Shown here: positions 55,831 to 64,000 of the stretch, in pieces
Numbering within the stretch: the stretch's first letter is position 1
Layout of the letters: each line of letters begins with the position of its first letter
DNA from: Heterocephalus glaber
Taxonomy: Eukaryota > Chordata > Mammalia > Rodentia > Bathyergidae
Length of the DNA stretch: 64,000 nt
Direction of reading: 5' to 3'
NCBI RefSeq assembly: GCF_000247695.1
Contig: NW_004624743.1
Span: 10,291,155 to 10,355,154 of the forward strand
Position numbers and translations under genes: made by a program
The notes under the pieces: generated by a model
Told to the model about the DNA's origin: nothing
The model's input: the letters and a program-made list of their open reading frames with translations, nothing else
Database searches by the model: none

Positions 55831-56719
55831 ACTGATTTAGATTATTGGCAGTCGACAGACCTGCATAAAAATCCAAAAGTACTTTGGAAGACTGTTCATG
55901 TTTAAACATTCTTTTGCGCAGTATATTTGGGTAGGTCGAACTATGATCCGCAATAGACTAACCTCATAGGTTTTGCTGTTTTATTTCAAAATACACTGAA
56001 TTTTATTAGGTTAGATTCTAGTTGACGCGGCATTGGACTCACCAGTACAGCTGGAGTACGAACATGCCGACAATTAGTAGGCTAGCCATTTGCCTCTGAG
56101 TTTAGATTGTTGGATTGCTTAAAATTACGCATTTGTGCCTTTGAATGGGAAAAGATGGTCTTCGGCCTCTCGGTTGACATCTAGTGGGAAATCGAGGAAG
56201 GGTTCCCCAGGCCTGGCGCCGGCTGTGCGCACGGAGACTGCTTGTGTTTTCTCTCCCCCGTGTGGTGAGCGCGCGTTTGCCAGCGCTCGGCTTTCCTGCC
56301 GCGGAGCTCAGGGTGTGGGAGGCGGTCACGTAGCGCCCGCCGGGCGCCCTACGGTGTGAAAGGTACGGGGCGCAGGAGGACCTGACTTCCTTACCAGACA
56401 CACGCTTCAAATCACGGGGGTCTAGTGGATAACGGCCGAAGTTTTGGTAACATTTTTCAAATTAGAATTTAACTTAGCTCTGAAAGAAGAAATTGGACGT
56501 AATAGAAACGAATTCTAATAAACTTATTGGTACTTTGGAAAATTGTTTTAACACAGTGATCACTGTCATTGTGTAAGTTCACTGTTTCTTGTATTTGAAG
56601 CTCTTAGGGCCTTAGAAATAATTGCCTTTAGTATTTATTTTGCTAGTTTTGCGTATCGGAGGCTGATCAATCCTTTGCCTAGAAAGGGGCACGGCTAGGG
56701 CTAAAGAAGAAAAGACAAT
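55831..56719. other. ARRDC3 upstream DNA
   Basis: AT-rich with a small CpG-rich patch at 56200-56370. No gene recognised. Confidence 0.5.
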
Positions 56720-57000
56720 AGAGTTCCATAATTTCAAAGCATGGGGGGCTGGGAGGCCTCAGGGTGGGCAAAGACAAAGACACTCCGAGCTGGCCACTAT
56801 TTATTGGGTTGGTTCATAGGGAGTATCAGATGACTGATAGGGCAGCAATAATCGGGAGTTCACAGTTCACAAGGAGTTTATAATCCGAAGGAGTACCAGA
56901 TGTCTCAGAGGGCACCGATAATCCTGAGTTCTTATGCTGATGTAATCTTGCCCTTGAGCATCACAACATCAAGGGACCAGAATGGCTCTCAACAGTTTAT
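56720..57000 (-). repeat. Possible LTR-derived segment
   Basis: Unique-looking block with an LTR-type CAATAAATAG on the - strand near 56806 and an internal near-repeat ('gagtatcagatgactgatagg' style at two places). The family is not recognised. Confidence 0.25.
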
Positions 57001-57004
57001 TTTC

Positions 57005-57140
57005 ATTTTTTTGGTTCTTTTGAGACAGGGTGTTGCTATGTCAGGTTGGCCTTGAACTCGTTATGTAGCTCAGGTTGGCCTCAAACGCACAGCCATCCTT
57101 CTGCTTCGGCCTCCCAGCATGTGCCACCACACCTGGCTGT
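57005..57140 (-). mobile_element. B1-like SINE
   Basis: Reverse B1 with duplication and a small deletion. Confidence 0.8.
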
Positions 57141-57718
57141 TCATTTGCCTGCCATAAGCAGTGCAGTAACTCGCAAGTCATCAAGCAATTCTTAGTTCCC
57201 ATCGGTTTCGCTTAGGTCCTCATTTATTTCCTTTCAATCACTTTTCTCTTCAGAGTTGGTTACAGGACTAAGTGTCTGGAGGGTTTCATTTAGTTGATTT
57301 TGTTTTCTCCCCCATTTATTCAAACTGAGAACAAGAGAAGCAATTCTGACACCTCTCGATGCCTGTTTATCTTTTCATTTCTTAAGGAAAAGAAATCCTG
57401 CTGGGCAAAGTTTGGCCTCCCTTTCTCTCTGGCTTCCAACCACCTCCCGCTGGCTCCCGGTCCGTAGTCGGACTCCAGTCCAGCTGCGGCCCACGCCTCC
57501 TCCCAGCTGTCCCTTCCGCCCTGTCACGGCGGCCCTGGGCAGTGCTGGCCTCACCCTGCCTGTCCTTTCCCTCTCTGCCCTTCAGGGTCCCCACAGCAGA
57601 CGTCCCTCGGCTGAGCTGCGACCTCTACCGGGCTAGTTCTTGGAGCTGGGATCCAAGCCCCACCTTGCCCTATGAAAGTCCGAACTCAAACTCAAGAATT
57701 CTGTCAAAAACTGGCCAA

Positions 57719-57752
<34 letters not shown>

Positions 57753-57775
57753 TATTTTCCATATATATTATTTTC

Positions 57776-57812
<37 letters not shown>

Positions 57813-57815
57813 GGA
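57719..57815. repeat. Compound A / TA / CA microsatellite
   Basis: Poly-A, then TA repeats, a short TTTTCC-spaced block, CA repeats and TA repeats again. Confidence 0.9.
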
Positions 57816-57831
57816 AAAGGAAAAGAAAATA

Positions 57832-57896
57832 GGTGCTTCAGTGTAGTTCAGTGCCTGTGAACGGGAAGCCCTGGGTTCAGTCACAAGCACCACACA
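57832..57896 (+). mobile_element. Diverged ID-like SINE
   Basis: 'gtgtagttcagtgcctgtga' and 'gggttcagtcacaagcacc' recall the ID half found in composites. Confidence 0.55.
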
Positions 57897-58639
57897 TAAG
57901 AAAGAGAAACACACACACACGGAGACTGGCAATAGTTATTATCAAGATAGATAAATGAAGTAATGCACCGAAATGACTCCCAGATCTAGGGTTTCACGTG
58001 TCGTTTGTGAATATACCGTCTGTTCCTCAGGCATCTTAACCCAAACCGTGGGCGTGTGGTTGTGAGAAAGACTATCATGGACAGTACAGCTGGGCCACAG
58101 GCCACTTCCTCACTCCCTGGACCGGGGGACAGCCCAGGCCACCCCCCCCCACCCCCCAGGTGTGCTACAAGGAGGCGGAGATAAGGGCCAACACCCCCCA
58201 GCTTGCCCTGGAAAATTCTAGAATCGCAGATCGGGGTGCATGCGCCCCGGACTTCCTTCCTCTGAGATCCTGCAGGGACCGTGCATAGGGCCTGGCTGGC
58301 ATCGGGTTGTGACAGTGCATTGTGGGAAAGGACAGCTCACGTGACTCAGCGCCTGTCAGTCATGCTCCCGAGGACCCAATGGGAGGCGCCCTGGACAAGG
58401 CGCAGCCTGTAGAATCCCTAGGACGGGTGCTGGCAGCTGGCACGGTTTCCTGTCGAGGGTGCGACCCTGCCCACTCTGAGTGCGCAGGGCCCTAGGCAGC
58501 TGCTGCCTGTTCCCTACCATCTCGTGTTGGTCACGCACAAGACCCTGGGAACCTGTCCCGGACCCTCATCACCCACAGCAACAAGCAAAACCGTAGCTGT
58601 AATTACAATTTATTTCTCAGGAAACACAAAACACACACC

Positions 58640-59270
58640 TAATCTATATTTTATTGATTCATTTATTTTATTGTTTCTATTTTTATTACCCGTTTGTAGT
58701 ACATAATGATCACATTGGGTGGGAAGCTGGTCTATAGGCATAACACATCCTAATTCTTTATCCCTGTTCCTTCCCCCTCCCTCAATCTCTTTTTTTTTTT
58801 TTTTTGGTACTGGGGATTGAACTTGGGTCCTTAGGGTTGCAAAGCAGGCAGCAGAACCACTGAGCTAGATCCCCAGCCCCCCTCCCTCAATCTCTTGATC
58901 CCTTCCTCTTTGAAAAAGATCCACTTCTTTACTTTCTATTAGCTTTATTTTGCTCTTTATTTATACTTTGGATTTCTCATATAAGAGAAACCATGTGCTA
59001 GTCAAGCTTCTGTGTCTGATTTATTTCACTTAACGTAAAGTCTCAAAGGACAAAATGTAAACAAAGCTTTTGTACATAGGAAGGGGAGGGGGCTGGAGAG
59101 GAGGAATGGGATAAAATTTTTAAAAAGCAGTTGTATCAAAAACATTAACTCTCAAGGTGCATCCATTTTCCTACAAATGACTCAAGTCTATCCTTCTTTA
59201 TGGCTAAGTAGTACTCCGAAGTGTATAAATACATTTCCTTTATCCATTCATCAATGCGTGAGAAGCATGA
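58640..59270 (-). mobile_element. L1 3' fragment (interrupted)
   Basis: Antisense L1 3' sequence ('tttgctctttatttatac', 'ttatggctaagtagtactcc'), interrupted by an ID element at 58790-58880 and by about 110 bases of other sequence at 59040-59150. Confidence 0.65.
58788..58880 (-). mobile_element. ID-like SINE inserted in L1
   Basis: Complete reverse ID. The flanking 'cccctccctcaatctctt' occurs on both sides (58771-58790 and 58880-58897), a clear target-site duplication. Confidence 0.9.
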
Positions 59271-59344
59271 GTGCTGGAAAGTTAATTTGGGGTCTTGCTG
59301 TTTGTTTTTAAGTCCTAGTTCATGATTTCAAGATTTTGTAAGTC

Positions 59345-59725
59345 TGAGCTGGACATGATAGAGCATGCCTGTAATCCCAGCACTTGGGAAGCTGAGTCAG
59401 GAGGATTGCATCGAGTCAAGGCCACCCTAGGCTACATAGTTTAAGGCCAGCCTGAGCTACGTAGTGAGACCCTGTCTCAAAAATACACAAAAAGATTTTG
59501 TAACTCTGATTTAGTCGGGCATGGTGGTGCACACCTGTATTTCCAGCAGTCTGGAGGCTGAGGCAGGGGATTGCTTCAAGTTTGAGGCCAGCCTGGGGTA
59601 CATAGTGAGTCTAAGGCCAATCTGAACTATATGGTGAGACCCTGTCTCAAAAAACAAAGCCAGGGATTTAGCTCAGTGGTGCCAAAGGTCCTGAGTTCGA
59701 TCCCCAGTACCATAAATAAATAAAT
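59345..59725 (+). mobile_element. Two B1-like SINEs and an ID-like SINE
   Basis: B1 copies with internal duplication at 59345-59490 and 59512-59658, then an ID (59660-59725) that lacks its middle and has an (AAAT)n tail. Confidence 0.85.
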
Positions 59726-60004
59726 AAATATTTTAAAAAACAACTAACTAAATAAAATTAAATAAAATTTGAAAAAATAAAAACACAGCTCTGATTTAGC
59801 TCTTTAACACCAAAATGCAAACAGTTTGACTCCTGTATGGAGCCCAGAGGGAAGATTTGCAATCATATTAGCAAGATGAGTAGATTTGTTTTTTATATTT
59901 GAGAGTTAATTGCATTTTGTGTTTCTTAATGTGTTATGGATTTTGTAATAATATTCAATACCAAATGTTTCTTGTTTTCTTTCACTAAGAAATAGTGTAA
60001 AGAT

Positions 60005-60091
60005 AGTTGGGTGTGGTGGGGCACGGTCTGTAACCTCAGTACTAGGAAGCTGAGGAAGGAGGATTAAGATTTTGAGGTCAGCCTGGGGTAT

Positions 60092-60094
<3 letters not shown>
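60005..60094 (+). mobile_element. Diverged B1-like SINE
   Basis: B1 whose 3' end is replaced by a TC microsatellite. Confidence 0.75.

Positions 60095-60134
<40 letters not shown>
60095..60134. repeat. (TC)n microsatellite
   Basis: About 20 CT units directly after a B1 fragment. Confidence 0.95.
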
Positions 60135-60139
<5 letters not shown>

Positions 60140-60339
60140 CCAGGTCCTTCTCACTGAGCTATGGCCCGGCCTGGTTCTGAATTCGAAGTGTTTTGAATTA
60201 CCTTTTATTTTAGGCTCAGACAACAAACTAGGCAATAGCTAAACTTGAAATCACACACTTAGTGTATGATCTTGATATAGAGGGAATGGATGTAACTCCC
60301 AAACACACTGAGTCCCTGTCCCCAAAGTTGAAGAATGAA

Positions 60340-60900
60340 TTCTAAGGAACAGTGGAGGTTGAGACTAGAAAAGTTTATTGGAGACTAGCAGTGGGGAATA
60401 AGAATGGAGGATAAGAATAGCCCCTGAGAGACAAGGGGGGTCCCGAATGGGTTGCCAAGGAGCCTGCTTCTCTGAGAAAGTTTTATAGAGCAAAGTCATG
60501 CAGGGTGGGTGCAAGTGGGTAAAAAGTATAATCAACCAACAAGATTACAAGTATAGCCTCTTAGGTAACATTGGCCCAGTAGTAACAAGAGCATATGGGT
60601 GACATCTTTCACCTTGGTGGGCAATCTTAGTCTTAGTCTTAGTGGGTGGAGGAGGATGATGGCCTGCCCCCAGTGAGATCATTCCCAGTCTGTCTACACC
60701 AGGAAGGCCCAAAAGGGTGGCACTGCCAATAATCTCAAGCTTCTGCTCATCCTTAGGGAAGTGTGCGCATCTGGTCCTTGTGACTTTAATCTTCAGGTGG
60801 CCTCCAGCCACAGCTTCCAAGTGTTCTCCTCCTCTGCAGTGACTTCCTCAAGGGCCCAGCCCTGCCTGACTGCCTACAATATTTCCACCTAACCTAGCTG
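60340..60900 (-). repeat. Possible LTR-derived segment
   Basis: Has a - strand CCAATAAACTTTT block near 60376 and a C/T-rich remainder. No coding sequence. The assignment is a guess. Confidence 0.25.
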
Positions 60901-61249
60901 TCAATATCAACCTCATGAATTCACGTGGATAATCGGCAGCCATGAGCACCTCTCATCCACCCGTGAACTACCTGAGTCAAACCGTCTCAGTAGAAAATTG
61001 AGGCAACTGGAATTTCTTGCTCTGAATCCACACATTTTTGCAGTCAGGTATAAATTTCAAATGATTTCACTATAGAGTATCCACAAGAAAGGGTTTTAAT
61101 GCTTTACTCGCTTGGAATTTCAAACCTACAGTAAAGGTTTCAGGGACACGGGAGCACATGGCTCTCATGAAGGTGCAGGCCACCAAGTTAAGAATGGAAT
61201 GACATTGTGTATAGTTTACAGATGAAAGAAATACACCCCATCCTCACAG

Positions 61250-62005
61250 GGATGATTCTACACAACAAGCCAATAAAGATGACACACACAGGAGCAGAAG
61301 TGAGGCCCAAAACCACAGGATCACCTCAACAGATGCAGAAAAAGCATTTGACAAAATCCAACAGCTGTTTGTGATAAAAAATAGGAATAGAAGGACCTTA
61401 GCTCAATCTGATAAAAGCCATTTATGACAAACCAACTGCCAACGTCATATTAAATTGGGGAAAACTGAAAGCTTCCCCTCTAAAGTCAGGAATGAGATGG
61501 GGATGTCTGCTATCACCACTCCTATTCAATGTAGTATTCGAAACATTCACCAGAGCAATCACAAAAGAGAAAGAAATAAAAGGGCTAGGAATAGGAAAGG
61601 AAGAAATCAAAGTATCATTATTTCCAGATGATCTTCTACTTAGAAGATCCAAAGAATCCCACCAAAAGAGACCTAGAATTAATAACAAACCCAGTACATA
61701 GCAGGATACAAAGCACTCAGAAATCAACAGTGCTCCTGTCCACCAATGATAAACTCACCATGGGAGAAATTAGGGAAGCAGTAACTTTCACAATAGCATC
61801 AAGAAAAATTAAATCCTGGGAACTAACCTAATCGAGGAAGTGAAAGACCTCTGCAATGAAAACTACAGCTCTGGGACAGAGATGGAAGACAGCACCAGAA
61901 AATGGAAAAATCTATTCAGAAGAAGACATACAAATGGTCACTAAATACATGGAAAAATGTTCAATATTGCTGGACATTAGAGAAATGCAAATTAAAATAA
62001 TACTG
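61250..62005 (+). pseudogene. Degenerate L1 ORF2 fragment (reverse transcriptase region)
   Basis: Encodes recognisable LINE-1 reverse transcriptase stretches: [14 protein letters not shown], then FPDDLLL at the position of the FADD catalytic motif, so alanine is replaced by proline. Stops and frameshifts break the frame. Near 61900 the sequence jumps to a 3' portion of ORF2 ('agaagacatacaaatgg'), indicating an internal deletion. Confidence 0.8.
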
Positions 62006-62007
62006 AT

Positions 62008-62180
62008 CCCAGGCGTGGGGGCACATGCCTGTGACCCCAGCATCTGGGAGACTGAGGCAGGTGGATTGCTGTGAATTCAAGCCCAGCCTTGCTACATAGT
62101 GAGTTCAAGTGAGACCCTGTCTCAAACACCTGAATTATACAGCGAGACCCTGCCTAAAAATCAAAACAAAACCCCCAAAA
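62008..62180 (+). mobile_element. B1-like SINE inserted in L1
   Basis: B1 with an irregular duplicated 3' block. Confidence 0.85.
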
Positions 62181-62800
62181 CCAATAATAACAAATCCTGG
62201 TGAGGATGTAAGGAACAGGGAACCTTTCTACATTGTTGGTGGGAATGTACACTAGTACAACCACTGTGGAAATCAGTGTGGAGATTCCTCAAAAAACTAA
62301 AAATAGAAATTCCATTCAGGCCAGCTGTTCCCCTTCTAGGTATCTTCCCAAAAGAGTTAAAGACATCATATTACAGCAATCCAGGCACACTAGTTCATAG
62401 CTGCATAATTTGTAATAGCTTAATCTTGGAAGTGGTCTAGCTGTCCACCAACAGATGAGTGGATAAATGAAATGTGGTGTTTGCACGCCATGGAGTACTA
62501 CTTGGCCATAAAGATGGGTAAGCCTAAGTCGTCTGTAGAAGAATGGATCCATCTTGAGATCATAATGCTGGGTGAGGGGTGGGATGTGGCTCAGTGGCAC
62601 AGTGCCTGCCTGGGAAGCACGAGGTCCTGAGTTCGATCCCCCCAAAAAACAACACCCCCCCCCAAACCCCCACGTCATATATTAAGTGAAATAAATCAGA
62701 CACATAAGCTTAAATATTGCATGGTTTCTCTTATATGAGAAACCCAAAGTATAAATTGTAAAATAGAAGATAGGTAATAGGAAGTGGGGAGATGGATCGT
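62180..62800 (+). mobile_element. L1 ORF2 end and 3' end, continuing the 61.25 kb copy
   Basis: L1 3' sequence ('accactgtggaaatcagtg', 'ggagtactacttggcc') resumes after a B1 at 62008-62180 and is interrupted by an ID element at 62572-62650. It is the same orientation as the upstream fragment. Confidence 0.75.
62572..62650 (+). mobile_element. ID-like SINE inserted in L1
   Basis: Complete ID ('gtggctcagtggcacagtgcc'). Confidence 0.85.
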
Positions 62801-63057
62801 TTTCAAACTGAAAACTGCTCAATAATAAATGATGCTGGAAAAACTGGGTTTCAACCTGCCAAAGATTAAAACTAGACCTGCATCTCTCGCCATGCACTAA
62901 ACTAAAATCAAAATGCATTAAAGATCTAAATATTAAAACAGAATCGCTGAACCCGCTGGAACAGAGGTTAGGTAGAACTCTTGAAGACGTTGTAGGAAAA
63001 GATTTTATGAACAAAACTTCAGTTCCCTGTGAACTAGTACAAAGAATCAGCAAGTGG
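62800..63057 (+). mobile_element. Older L1 ORF2 segment, left part
   Basis: L1 ORF2 sequence ('aataaatgatgctggaaaaa') up to the insertion point of a second L1. It continues at 63908-64000 beyond the insertion. Confidence 0.7.
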
Positions 63058-63907
63058 TTCAACATCACTGGTCATTCGAGAGATGCAGATGAAAACAACA
63101 CTGAGATTCCACCTCACCCCTCAAAGAATGGCTGCTAAGAAGAAATCAACCAATAGCAAATGTGGCGAGGGTGTGGAGAGAAAGGAACACTTCTCCATTG
63201 TTGGTGGGGGTGCAGACTGGTGCAACCACTGTGGAAATCAGTGTGGAGATACCTCAAAGAACCAGGACTAGAGGTCCCATTTGACCCAGCTACTCCCCTA
63301 CTGGGAACCTTCCCTAGAGAATTAAAAGAATCATACCACAGAGATGTATGTGCACCCATGTTTATTGCGGTATAGTTTGTAATAGCTAAAGCTTGGAAAC
63401 AGCCCAAGTGCCCATCAACTGGAAACTGGATAAAGAAGATGTGGTTTTTTAAATAAAATAGAGTACTACTCAGCCATAAAGAACGAGAAACTAGAGTCAT
63501 TTATAGCTAAATGGATGCATATTGAGGCCATCCTCTTAAGTGAAATAAATAGGACACACATGTGTAAATACCGAATAGCTTCTCTGGTGTGAGAAACTGA
63601 GAGTGTAAATAAAGACTAAAAGGATTAATAACTAATAATTGATACTTTGAAATAGGAAAAGGTCCAAAGGGGTAGGAGTGGTAGGAGGGGAAGGGGAAAG
63701 GAAAGAATGGAAAGGAAAAATTATGAAAAAAGAAAAAAAAATGGAAATGAAGTATGTAAATGGGGAAGGGTGCAGGGGTGAAGGGCGCACAGGGAATGGG
63801 GAAAAAATAAGAACCAAGGTACATCATGTACAGGTACAAGCACCCAAAGATAAATCTAAATGTATTGAATACCTAAAATGGACCAATAAAAGAATTTAAG
63901 AAAAAAA
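63058..63907 (+). mobile_element. 5'-truncated L1 insertion with target-site duplication
   Basis: Carries the ORF2 C-terminal region, an L1-type 3'UTR with an A/G-rich tract (63680-63745), AATAAAAG near 63887 and a poly(A) tail. It is flanked by direct repeats at 63041-63057 and 63908-63924 (16 of 17 bases identical). Confidence 0.8.
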
Positions 63908-64000
63908 AAAGAATCAACAAGTGGGATCTCTTTTTATTAAAAACTTCTGCACAGCAAGAGAAACCACCAGCAGTGTGAAGAGACAACCCACAGTGTGGGA
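63908..64000 (+). mobile_element. Older L1 ORF2 segment, right part (runs off the window)
   Basis: Continues L1 ORF2 ('aacttctgcacagcaagag') exactly where the segment ending at 63057 stopped. Confidence 0.7.

Larger units (their letters stand above)
57141..58639. other. ARRDC3 upstream DNA with microsatellite
   Basis: Holds the A/TA/CA repeat and a decayed ID. Otherwise unrecognised. Confidence 0.5.

Overview
This is nuclear DNA from a placental mammal, most likely a rodent that is not a mouse, rat or hamster. It has spliced exons with GT-AG introns, CpG islands, L1 remnants, MaLR-type LTRs and a very dense load of two SINE families: B1-like elements (7SL-derived) and ID-like elements (tRNA-derived, with an A box near 'tagctcagtggt' and a B box near 'gagttcgatcc'). 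Many copies are fused in the order B1 then ID. I recall that arrangement from squirrel-related and beaver/dormouse-type rodents, so the species assignment (perhaps Castorimorpha or Sciuromorpha) is inference only.

Two protein-coding genes are recognisable, and they face each other tail to tail. At the left edge (929-1047, + strand) is the terminal coding exon of ADGRV1, the giant adhesion GPCR of the Usher syndrome type 2 complex, ending in a class I PDZ-binding motif (DTHL) and followed by a polyadenylation signal at 1219. On the - strand, ARRDC3 (alpha-arrestin domain containing 3) is complete in eight coding exons from 54621 down to 44837. The exons join to 414 codons with every splice phase intact and both PPxY motifs present. 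Its 3'UTR runs to about 42970 and its CpG-island promoter lies at about 54900-55310. The ADGRV1/ARRDC3 neighbourhood matches what I know of the human chromosome 5 order, but the interval here is only about 42 kb, plus one 100-N gap at 27807-27906.

Layout: 1-1.24 kb is the ADGRV1 3' end. 1.24-43 kb is GC-rich intergenic DNA packed with B1, ID and B1-ID SINEs, with three L1 fragments or tracts, microsatellites, a possible processed pseudogene remnant (13.6-13.8 kb), a solo MaLR LTR (13.95-14.3 kb) and a MaLR-type provirus (32.07-34.67 kb) with another LTR nested inside it. 43-55.3 kb is ARRDC3. Its 5' part (48.33-55.39 kb) has no SINE at all and holds two CpG islands, one at the promoter and one deep in intron 1. 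55.4-64 kb is AT-richer upstream DNA that ends in nested L1 copies.

The most unusual signal is compositional. Third-position GC is 38/38 codons in the ADGRV1 exon, about 83-85% in ARRDC3 exons 5-8, and falls to about 43-73% in exons 1-4. The encoded protein also shows K-to-R, I-to-V, N-to-D and S-to-G/A type changes in a protein that is normally nearly invariant. This looks like regional GC-biased substitution ending inside ARRDC3. I found no new enzymatic or defence-type system.
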